Shown: in pieces, positions 41,555-51,200 of the stretch
Layout: each line of letters opens with the position of its first letter
Position numbering within the stretch: the first letter of the stretch is position 1
Assembly: GCA_045599645.1 (NCBI GenBank)
Contig: JAZRWI010000074.1
Location: forward strand, 12,429 to 76,428
DNA length: 64,000 bases
From: RUG334 sp045599645
GTDB lineage: Bacteria > Muiribacteriota > Ozemobacteria > Ozemobacterales > Ozemobacteraceae
Direction: 5' to 3'
Notes under the pieces: generated by a model
The model's database searches: none
Seen by the model: only the letters and a program-made list of their open reading frames with translations
What the model was told of the DNA's origin: nothing
Position numbers and translations under genes: made by a program

Positions 41555-44500
41555 ATGTTCCATAATTTTAGTATCTTTGTTTATGACTATATAGAATTCT
41601 GCTATGGGGGAATGTATTTCCTTCTGGCTCTTGCTGCTGCATTTTTATATAAGAATGATTACTCCAGAGTAATTCATGATATAAAACATGAATTACCAAA
41701 GCTACCTTGGAATGTTTTTGCTTATGCAGTAATGTTTTATGGAGTTATGAACTGGATATCTATCTTTGCAGCACCATATAATGAAATAAACTGGATATTG
41801 CCTCTAAATTATGCTGCAATTATAATTTCTTGTTTTACATTATTCAAATTTGCATCAAAAGCATCAGAAAAACTGGAAATAGAAAATTGTTTCAGTTCGA
41901 AATACCTCGCTATAATGCTTGCTTTGGCTTTTATTGGCTTTTTTGTTGATCTTAGAATCGGTTTTGCCTTTATACATCTGTTAATTGCTTTGCCACCTAT
42001 TGTTCAATTATTTCTTGTTCTATACAGACTAAATAAAAAATATCAGTTTAGATTTGCATATTTTTCAGGCATATTTTTTATTTTATTTTTATTTAGCAGA
42101 TTTATTGATTATTATGATAAAACAAATGCACTGACCAGCTTTGAACAGATTGCAGGAATACTTATTTCGACAAGTTCAGCATATCATATTGCTTCTGTTG
42201 TGTTCTTTATTTTTGCTGCTTGCTGCTTTATAAAATTTGCAAAAGATCAATTAAGGGAAAAGAATTTTTTTACACATGGTGTGTATTTCCCAATTTGTTT
42301 AATATTTTTTCTAATTTTCGGTGTTATATTTACAAACTGGCGTGTCAGCTATGTTGATAGCATGTTTAAGACAATTCTTATGCGTGTTGCATCTGGGATA
42401 GCAAGATCCAAGAATATTGAAAATCAGAGCTTATATTTTAGCGGGGATAATGACTTAGACAAAAATAAATTTTCTCAGCTAATAAAAAGCTATTCCAGTT
42501 TTGAACCCATGGCTATAAAGCCTACTGGTATCTTTACACTCAGAAAAGAAAATGGAAAGTATTTTGTAAATAGTAACGGTATATTATTAAATCATAACAT
42601 TCCTATGTTTGAATATGATTCTGAATATACAGAAAATAACGATTATCTTGATTATGCAATTAATAATAAGACACCGGTAGTTGTCGGACCTTTTAAAAAT
42701 CGCTTTGGCAATTTTCTGACTACGTATGTTCCTTATGTTGATGATACCATTGATGATAAAACAAAAATCTTAGGGGCTGATATTGAAGCTGAAAAGTGGT
42801 TAAATCTTGTCACAAGGATTTCAACGGGTTCTTTGCTTTATCTGATGTTTTTGATGGCTTTTCCTGTATTTGCTTATGTTACTAATGTTTCTATTAAATA
42901 TTCTGATTCTAACCTGAAGTGGTTTTTTGAAAAATGGTATGCATTAGCATTAGGGGTTAGTATTTATATGATTGTAATCATTTTGTCTATTGCATATATT
43001 GCAACTGATTACAATCAGGTTTCTAATAGACAGAGTTTTTATTGCACGGCTGACGCAAAGGGCCAGTGTGTAAATGAAGCTATTAATAATGAGTTCTTAA
43101 ATATTAAATGGATTTTACAAAATGTTAGTGAAAATAAAATATGGTTCAATAATAATGATGAATTTATTAGCTTTGGAAAGAAATTAAGTAATTATGCTAA
43201 AATAAATAATCTGAGGTTAATCATACCTGTTTCCGGTAAAGATTTGGATTCATACGAAGAGAAAATTCGCAAATTATATAATAATGATTATTATGTGAAC
43301 ACACTCATTGGTGATATGTATCAGAAAATACCTGAAATTCATAATTTATATAGAGTTTATTGGCCAGTTTTGTTTACATATCCATACGATAAGTTAAGCC
43401 TTGGATTTAATTATGCATCTTTTCCTCATTTAAAGAATACTATAAATTACGTTTTAAAATCTCATAAAATACATGCTGTTTCTGCTTCTATAAATGGCAA
43501 TATCAGTAGATTCAATGGAAAATTAATGGTTTTCGGTCCTTCTCATTATGATGAAAATGGAAACATTGAATCAATATTTGTAGCTTTTGTTGATTTTCAG
43601 GATATTATAGACAAGATTAATCCTTCTGAATATAATGAAAATTCAAATTATGACTATGAAGTACTGATTGTGGATGGTGCTGAGGAGCAAATACTTGCAT
43701 CATATCCAAAATTTCCTGATAAAAAAAGAAAAGAAAACTGGCGTTCAGCGTCTTTGGGATATATGTATCCTATTTTTGCTTTTGGGAAGATATTTATTGT
43801 AAAAATTTACCCGAAGTCTAATTATTCTAATGCAGATTTCTGGACCACTAATACTTTTATAGCTACAGTTTCTGCTGGTATTGTTTTTGCTCTGGTTTTT
43901 TCAATATTCTTTATTTATCAACAGATTAATCTGTATCAGCTGGAAGAAGTGTTTGAACGAAAGATTACTGAAGCAGAAAAGCGTGCCGGTCTTGTAAGGG
44001 AAATTACAGATAAACTGCCTGTTATCTCTTATAGACTAAAGAAAAGCAATAATGACGAGAAATTTGATACTGTTTTCGTAAATTCTGAAATTGAAAAATG
44101 GACAGGCATAGGCGCTTCAGATTTTATCAATGGAAATTATTCAATTTTTGATGTTGTTCATGACACAAAGTTCACTAATATAAACGAATTAGTTGCAGAT
44201 GCAGTTCAGGAACAAAAAGCTTTAGAAATTGAAGGAAGCTTTACAAATATCATAACAAATGAAGTTTCATGGGGCTATGGCCGTGCTCTTCCGACATTTG
44301 ACGATTTTGGCAAGCTAAAATGGATTGATGGATTTTTTATTGAGGTTTCAGAAGAAAAGTCAGCTGAAGAAAAGCAAAAAACAGCTATAGAAGAAATTGA
44401 AAAAATTAATGGCATCTTGAAGGCAGAAAATCAAAGGATAAATGATTTTGCTTTACAGGTTGAGTCATCTAGTAATGCAAAAGAAGCTCTGATCAATAAT

Positions 44501-44707
44501 ATAAGTAATGAGGTAAAGAATCCTATTACATCAATTGTTGAGCTCAGTAAAAAGCTTATTGATTCAGCTTTAACTGAAGAACAACGTGATTATGCCAATA
44601 TTATTGCTAATAATTCACAGAATATGCTTAAGATTTTTGATGTAATAAATATAAAAAAGGAGGCAGACGCTCAGACTGCTGACACGCCTTCTGACAACCG
44701 AGCATAA
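41555..44707 (+). CDS. Kinase-like sensor 3, degenerate: no His, no ATPase, no REC
   Basis: A 1050-residue paralogue of kinase 1 in its sensory half: N-terminal multi-TM block (about 10-260), extracytoplasmic motif VVGPFKNRFGNFLTTYVP, two TMs, a CHASE-like domain (about 490-700), TM about 770-790, and a PAS domain (about 820-940). The protein ends just after a HisKA-like helix in which the phospho-acceptor His is Asn (N985 in NNISNEVKNPITSI). No HATPase_c or receiver follows; the last residues are a hydrophilic tail and a normal stop, with the next gene 3 bp on. This is a clean domain loss, not a frameshift within the visible sequence. It could act as a dimerising, non-catalytic partner of a neighbouring kinase. 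Confidence 0.88.
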   Translation: MFHNFSIFVYDYIEFCYGGMYFLLALAAAFLYKNDYSRVIHDIKHELPKLPWNVFAYAVMFYGVMNWISIFAAPYNEINWILPLNYAAIIISCFTLFKFASKASEKLEIENCFSSKYLAIMLALAFIGFFVDLRIGFAFIHLLIALPPIVQLFLVLYRLNKKYQFRFAYFSGIFFILFLFSRFIDYYDKTNALTSFEQIAGILISTSSAYHIASVVFFIFAACCFIKFAKDQLREKNFFTHGVYFPICLIFFLIFGVIFTNWRVSYVDSMFKTILMRVASGIARSKNIENQSLYFSGDNDLDKNKFSQLIKSYSSFEPMAIKPTGIFTLRKENGKYFVNSNGILLNHNIPMFEYDSEYTENNDYLDYAINNKTPVVVGPFKNRFGNFLTTYVPYVDDTIDDKTKILGADIEAEKWLNLVTRISTGSLLYLMFLMAFPVFAYVTNVSIKYSDSNLKWFFEKWYALALGVSIYMIVIILSIAYIATDYNQVSNRQSFYCTADAKGQCVNEAINNEFLNIKWILQNVSENKIWFNNNDEFISFGKKLSNYAKINNLRLIIPVSGKDLDSYEEKIRKLYNNDYYVNTLIGDMYQKIPEIHNLYRVYWPVLFTYPYDKLSLGFNYASFPHLKNTINYVLKSHKIHAVSASINGNISRFNGKLMVFGPSHYDENGNIESIFVAFVDFQDIIDKINPSEYNENSNYDYEVLIVDGAEEQILASYPKFPDKKRKENWRSASLGYMYPIFAFGKIFIVKIYPKSNYSNADFWTTNTFIATVSAGIVFALVFSIFFIYQQINLYQLEEVFERKITEAEKRAGLVREITDKLPVISYRLKKSNNDEKFDTVFVNSEIEKWTGIGASDFINGNYSIFDVVHDTKFTNINELVADAVQEQKALEIEGSFTNIITNEVSWGYGRALPTFDDFGKLKWIDGFFIEVSEEKSAEEKQKTAIEEIEKINGILKAENQRINDFALQVESSSNAKEALINNISNEVKNPITSIVELSKKLIDSALTEEQRDYANIIANNSQNMLKIFDVINIKKEADAQTADTPSDNRA

Positions 44708-44710
44708 ATT

Positions 44711-47700
44711 ATGGTTCAGAACATTCTAACATATAAAATAGATTTCATATATTTTGCAATAGGTTTGTGCTGGCTTTTTGTTGCAAGTATTGCGTATTTT
44801 CTTAAAAATAATCAGCGCATTAATTTTTGGAATCTAACAAAGGCTGATTTAACCACTTTCACAGAAGAAGACAAAAGAAACTATATTCCGTGGAATTATT
44901 TAATGGTTTCAGCAATAATTGGCATGATTGCAAAGTGGAGTTGTGCTATAAACTGGCTAGTAAGTATTGATACTTTTAATTATTCAATCAACGCCTGTAA
45001 TGTATTATGCTTTGGCGCCTGCTTTTTGGCTTATCTGGAATATTCAACCATAAATAGCATACGCATTAACACAAAAAAGATTATTTTTTACATAGTTTTA
45101 TTAATTATTCCATTTTTTATTAATAGCCTTTTTGAATTCACCTTTGCATGGTGTCTTTTAGTTTCTATTCCTTTCATTTATCAAATTTTCTATAGAATTA
45201 AGATAAATGCAAAAAATAATAATATTAAAGCTTTAAATAATTTTGTTAATTTCCTTGCTATCACCTGTTTTATTGAATTAATCACAAATATACTTCCCTT
45301 ATTGAGCGCCTACTTACTTAATGAAGATAATGAATTAAATAAAATTTATATTTTATTCTCAGCAGTAGCAACTATAGGTTTGGTCATTGCGGCATATAAC
45401 CTGTGGTTATATGGTAAGAAGAAGGTTATAGAAGAAAATTACCTGTTTTATGGCTTTTGGGCCCCTTGCCTTATAATAATTACTTTAATAGCTGGTTTAT
45501 CATTCAGAGAATTAAGAATTTATTATCAAAAGAACATTATTGTTCAGAAAATGGTTGATTTTTCTGTTAAGGTTGCCCGTGTTCTGGATATGGAGAATTT
45601 ACAGCCCGGTGTAAACAGTATTGAGCAGTCTGCTAAGTTTGATAGTATTAATAAGCTTCTTTATGCTTATAAAAGTTATAATGAAGACTATGCCGGTTTA
45701 TGTACTGTCTGGAAAAATGGTGAGGATTTTGTTTTTGGACCTGAAAGCTATTTGCCTGGTGAAACTCTGAGTTCTCCAAGATGGTCAAAATATCTGATGC
45801 CTCCCGAATCTGTAGCAAAATGCTTTAAAGAAAAGCGTTTTATTGTTGATTCCTATACTGATGAATTCAGCCATTTTATGTCTGTGCTGATTCCTTTGCT
45901 GAAGAAGAATTCTGATGAAGTCTATTCTGTAATGATATTAGATATTTATTATGATAGATATCTTGATAGTATAAAAAAGGAAATTATTGCCTGCTTTGTA
46001 GTATTCGTCTTCCTGGCCTGCTTCATAACGTTCTGTGTCATTATTTTCAATAGCAAGAAACAGTTAAGGCAGGAAAAGGGAGCTTCTATAGTTTTGCTAC
46101 CTGCTATAGTTTTTGTATTCTGTATTGGTATAACTTCTATATTTACATATTATGTAAATATTGCAACTGTAGATGATAATTACAGGTATTTTGAAGATGT
46201 AGCCAAGGCCAAGTCTGACCAGATATTAGGCTTGTTCGATAAACTCAGTACAGACCTTTCCGGGATAATGAGCTATAGAAGCTATCAGAAAATCAATAGC
46301 TATGAAGATTTTGCAGCCTCATTAGGTGCTATTAAGGAATATGGCAAATCTATGTCTTTTGAATCACGTAGAAGAGTAAAGGGCTCGGATATTAAGAGCT
46401 TTGAAGCGATGATAAGGGCAAAACCTGATTATAGTGATTATGAGGTCAGGGTATATGACAGGCCGGATGGAAAAAGGCTTGAAATAGATGATGATATGTA
46501 TTATTGGCTATCTGAATATGAATATCCGAGAAATCCATTAAATTCTGCATTGGGTGAAGAATATATTGACTACACAAGAAGAAAAAGTATTCGTTATATG
46601 TTGAAAACCTGCAGACCGGTAGCAATAACCCCTAAGGCTACGAAAAGCAGATTAAATAATGCTAATGATCAGGGGCTTGTGGTGCTTTTGCCCTTTGATT
46701 TTATTGACGCAAAGCATTTTAAGAGTATGTTTGTTGCTGTTGTTGGCTTGCAGACACTCCTAGAACACTTTATGCCTCTTGAATATTTTAAGGAAGATAA
46801 TGTTTGCTTTGAAATTTTTGAATTAGATGAAAATGATGGAAGAGAAAGACAACTAGCTGCTTTTCCAAAAGATGCCCATATAGATAGTAAATTTCAGACG
46901 GTAATACCTATTTTCTTTATAGACAAGACCTTAGGTTTAAGAATTTCTGCCCTTGAAGGTTATTATGGCTCCGAAATTTTAGATAATACTCCAACAATGG
47001 TTGTTGCATCAGTCGGAACTATTCTTTCAATAATAATTTCACTATTTATATTTTCACTTCAGAAGCATCAGCAGAATCTTGAAAAACTGGTAGAAAATGC
47101 TTCGAATAGAGTTAAGAATGATGAAAAGCTTGCCCAGGAAATGACTGAGGTTTTACCTTTGATTGCTTATCAATCTATTTATGATGAAAAATTTACGCCG
47201 GTTTTTCTTAGTAAGTATGTTGAACACCTTACGGGTAATTCAATTTCTGATTATATGGAAGGTAAAATTACCTTTGCTGATAATATTTTCCCAGAAGACT
47301 TGAAAACAGCAGTAAATGAAATCAATAATGGTATTGCAAAAAAAGGCAGCTTTGCTGTCCAATACAGATTTATTGGGAAAGACAATCAAATAATATGGAT
47401 GGATGCACGTGGGTATGTAGGCGGTTATGACAAGCATGGTAAGCCTACACATGTTAACGGGTTCCTTTATAATATTACTGAACGCAAAAAGATTCTGGAA
47501 AGATTACAGCAAATTTTGAACAATCTTGATGATGCAAACCAGCAACTTAAGCTAAGAAAGGAAAAATCAAGCGCTATTGCTCTTGAAGCTGAAGAAGCCA
47601 ATAAGAAAAAGGCCGAATTCTTAGCAGAACTCAGTCATATTATAAGAACACCTATGAATGCTATTATAGGTGGCTGTGAATTGCTTAAGGATTCAAAACT

Positions 47701-48241
47701 TGCAGAGACTCAGAATGGGATAGCTGGAGAAATTAAAGCTAATTCTGATAAGCTTATTATGATTTTGAACAATATTCTTGGTAAATCTAACCTTGAATTA
47801 GCTACAGTTGATATTAAGAAAGGTTTAAAACCAGAAAATAAAACAATTTCAGGAGCTGAGCCTGCTAACGAAGGTAAGAAAAAGCTTCTGGTGGTTGAAG
47901 ATAATAAGACTAACCAGAAGGTAGTTCTTGCTATGCTGAAAAAGCTTGGTTACACAGCAGAAGTTGCTAATGACGGCGCAGAAGCTCTTAATCTTCTTTC
48001 TGGCAAATACTTTGATTTGATTTTCATGGATTGCCAGATGCCTATAATTGATGGGTTTGAAGCTACGAGGAGAATAAGGAAAGGGGAAGGTGTTCTTGAT
48101 CCAAATGTTACCATTGTTGCTTTAACAGCTAATGCAATGGCATCGGATAAGGCAAAATGCTTTGACGTTGGCATGAACGATTTCCTTTCAAAGCCAGTTA
48201 CTCCTAAGGATATTGCAGGTATATTAGAAAAATGGTTATAG
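44711..48241 (+). CDS. Kinase-like sensor 4: HisKA and REC, ATPase domain missing
   Basis: An 1176-residue paralogue. N-terminal multi-TM block (about 10-265), extracytoplasmic region with IVDSYTDEFSHFMSVLIP, two TMs, CHASE-like domain (about 490-690), TM near 755, PAS domain (about 800-925). The HisKA helix keeps H976 but the next conserved Glu is Ile (ELSHIIRTPMNAI). The DHp helix pair is followed directly by a Lys/Gly linker and a receiver with D1107 (LIFMDCQMPIIDGFEATRRI). The whole HATPase_c domain, about 200 residues in the paralogues, is absent. It cannot phosphorylate itself alone; it could be phosphorylated in trans or act as a phosphatase or relay. Confidence 0.9.
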   Translation: MVQNILTYKIDFIYFAIGLCWLFVASIAYFLKNNQRINFWNLTKADLTTFTEEDKRNYIPWNYLMVSAIIGMIAKWSCAINWLVSIDTFNYSINACNVLCFGACFLAYLEYSTINSIRINTKKIIFYIVLLIIPFFINSLFEFTFAWCLLVSIPFIYQIFYRIKINAKNNNIKALNNFVNFLAITCFIELITNILPLLSAYLLNEDNELNKIYILFSAVATIGLVIAAYNLWLYGKKKVIEENYLFYGFWAPCLIIITLIAGLSFRELRIYYQKNIIVQKMVDFSVKVARVLDMENLQPGVNSIEQSAKFDSINKLLYAYKSYNEDYAGLCTVWKNGEDFVFGPESYLPGETLSSPRWSKYLMPPESVAKCFKEKRFIVDSYTDEFSHFMSVLIPLLKKNSDEVYSVMILDIYYDRYLDSIKKEIIACFVVFVFLACFITFCVIIFNSKKQLRQEKGASIVLLPAIVFVFCIGITSIFTYYVNIATVDDNYRYFEDVAKAKSDQILGLFDKLSTDLSGIMSYRSYQKINSYEDFAASLGAIKEYGKSMSFESRRRVKGSDIKSFEAMIRAKPDYSDYEVRVYDRPDGKRLEIDDDMYYWLSEYEYPRNPLNSALGEEYIDYTRRKSIRYMLKTCRPVAITPKATKSRLNNANDQGLVVLLPFDFIDAKHFKSMFVAVVGLQTLLEHFMPLEYFKEDNVCFEIFELDENDGRERQLAAFPKDAHIDSKFQTVIPIFFIDKTLGLRISALEGYYGSEILDNTPTMVVASVGTILSIIISLFIFSLQKHQQNLEKLVENASNRVKNDEKLAQEMTEVLPLIAYQSIYDEKFTPVFLSKYVEHLTGNSISDYMEGKITFADNIFPEDLKTAVNEINNGIAKKGSFAVQYRFIGKDNQIIWMDARGYVGGYDKHGKPTHVNGFLYNITERKKILERLQQILNNLDDANQQLKLRKEKSSAIALEAEEANKKKAEFLAELSHIIRTPMNAIIGGCELLKDSKLAETQNGIAGEIKANSDKLIMILNNILGKSNLELATVDIKKGLKPENKTISGAEPANEGKKKLLVVEDNKTNQKVVLAMLKKLGYTAEVANDGAEALNLLSGKYFDLIFMDCQMPIIDGFEATRRIRKGEGVLDPNVTIVALTANAMASDKAKCFDVGMNDFLSKPVTPKDIAGILEKWL

Positions 48242-48296
48242 TATGCAAATGTTGCCAATAAGGCTTATTTGGAATAGAATCTAGTAAAGTAAAATT

Positions 48297-51200
48297 ATGT
48301 ATTATAATTGGTTTACAATTTTAAAATTAGATTATTTGCCGTTCTGTTATGGTGCGGCCCTTCTTGCTATTGGTTCAATTTCTTTTCTTTTCAGCAGGAA
48401 TTTTGTTTTTCATGATGAAAATGGTGATGACTCTTATTTGCCAAGTAATGAATACATTGAAAAAAAAGGATTTTTACAGCCTAACTATTTACCATGGCTT
48501 TATTTTTCTTTGAGTGTTCTTGCTTATGGCTTTGCCAAATGGATGAGCATTTTTGAATATGGGGAAAATGTACATCCGGTTATAATATTTACGGGTCTAT
48601 TGGCTCACATATGCGCAATATTGCTTATGTGGAGTTTTGTCTTAAAGTCCAACAAATTGCATAATATCCCTCTTGTCTGGGGTAGTAATTATGCTATTAC
48701 GATTTCAATAATTACTATTGCTGCTTATTTCATCAGTGTTAAGGCAGGCGTGTTCCTGACTATTCTGGCACCCTCTCTGCCTATTATTGTTCAAGCCCAT
48801 GTTATTCTGATGAAAATAGGCGGCAGTTTCCCTGAGAAGCTTGTCTATTACAAAATTATAGATGCAAATATAATATTATTTTATATTCTTAGAATTATTT
48901 ATCATGGACTTAAGATATTTTATGAATCTGGATTTTCAATGGATGCTGTTGCTGAAAATCCTATATTCGTATGGCAGCAGTTAATTGCAACCGCGCATGT
49001 TATTGTCTGTGCTATTACTGCATGGTATATTGGTAAGAGAAGTGTTCGCCAGGAAGGTATTCTTTTTAAAGGTTATTATATTCCAGTTGCTTTCTTGGTT
49101 ATGCTGTTGTCAGGAAACTATTTCCTAGGTTCTTTATCTGATATAATCAGGGATACTGATAGTGAACTATTATTACGTAATGCTTCAAATCTAACAAGAA
49201 ATTTAAATATAGCAGATATAGCAGAAATTAAAGATTTATCTAATAAAACAGAAGAAGAAAGAATAAGAATTGAAACAAAAATATTGGATATAAATGTTCA
49301 ATTGAGAGAGTTTACGAATATTCATGAGAATACTGATATTGTAAATATTTTGTATCCAACTAATGACAATAGGTATGAAATTAAAAATAGAGCTTCTTTA
49401 TTAAATGATAACAATAATAAATCCAGATTACTTTCAAATGATATTATTTATGATCATGAAAAAGAATTGCTTGACCAGATTATGGGTGGGGCGACTCCAA
49501 AGGTTGTGGGGCCTGTGACTGATGAGTTTGGCAGATTTTTATATGCTTATCTGCCGATAATTGATAAGACTACTAATACACGCTGTGCTATTCTTGCTGT
49601 TGGCATGAAAGCTGACGTGGTCTCGCATGAAATAAGAAAAGCCAGGGCTGACGCTATGCTGGCATTTATGTTTATTCTTGGTTTCCCGTTTATGACCTTT
49701 CTGCTTGCTATGCCATCCAAGGAAGATGAAACAGAATATAGTATTGCAAAGGGCTTCTCTTTGCCGTTTGTTGTCTGGGTATATTTTTTGGGGTTAACTG
49801 GTATTGCTGGCTTTTTCAGTTATGACAATAACATAAGAAATATCCGGGACTCTTTCAGTATAGAATCAGAAGCAAGGGCACAATTTATAGGGCAGTCTTT
49901 TGATAAGGTATCTTCAGAATTTAACAGTTTTAAGGGACTTATTATAAATAATCCCTTAGCTATGAGAAATTATGATTACTTTTGCAAACTTGCTGCTGAA
50001 TTTTCTTCTAATTCAGAACAGTATTTGTTAAGACTCATAAAAGCCTGTCCTGGTGACAAAATACAGGCTTTTGAAACTGAAATGCGTAATGAAACAGGTT
50101 TTGAAAATTATTCTGTAGATAATGTTGATAAAAATAAGCGTGGAAAACATGCCGACTATAACAGAAATAAAATTTATTGGCCAATAACATATACTTATCC
50201 TAAATTTCAACACCAGGCTTTAGTAGGGTGTGATTATACTTATGAGAATGACCGGGCAAGGGCCGTAGATGAAGTTGTAAGACATGGAACCGGTATCACC
50301 TTTATTTCTGTTGCACCTTTGTATAATCCAGATATTCCATGTCTTTTCAGACTTGAACCGGTTGGCTTTGATGAAAATGGTAACGTTGACACTATTCTAG
50401 AAACTGTTTGTGCTATTGATGGACTTATAAATAAGATTACACCTTCTGAGTATCACTCTCTTGACACTGCTGAATATGTTATTATTGATGCCACTGATAA
50501 TTTAGAAAGAATAATCGGGAGATATAGTGGAGACAAAAATCAGATTTTTGATTCAAATATGAATTTGAATGATGATTTAAAGTATTTTTCATTTACATAT
50601 CCTATTTTTTTCTTTGATAAACTGTTTATATTAAAGATATTTAAGAATTTTGGAATTTCTTATAATCATTGGCAGAATACAGGCTTTTCTGGCGTTCTTA
50701 TTGGTGGTTTTCTTATTGCTGCCACTATTGCTTTGTTCCTGCTGTTTATCCAGAATAGAAGAAAAGATTTGGAAACTGTTGTAGAAGAGAAAACTCTTGA
50801 ACTTGAAGAAAATCAGAGTTTTATCGTTGGTATAACAGACAGACTTCCCGTTGTGTCATTCAGATGTAATGCGGATAAAGATTTTTCACTAGCCTTTATC
50901 AGTAAGGAAATAACCAGACTTACCGGCTTGGATAATGACAAACTGGTATCAGACAAAGAAAGCTTTATCAACCTTTTTGTTCCGGAAGACAGAGATAGTA
51001 TGAAAAGCTATTTTGAATTAGCTGTTGCTGAAAATACTGTTAAAACCAAGGAAGCTAGACTTTTGAACGTCATAAATGGTGAAAATGTCTGGATTTATGG
51101 TATTATTCAGGTCATTCGCGATGATGAAGGAAGAGTGGCGTGGCTTGATGGTTTCATGAAGAATATTACAGCTGAAAAGGTTGTTGAAGAAGAAAACAGC

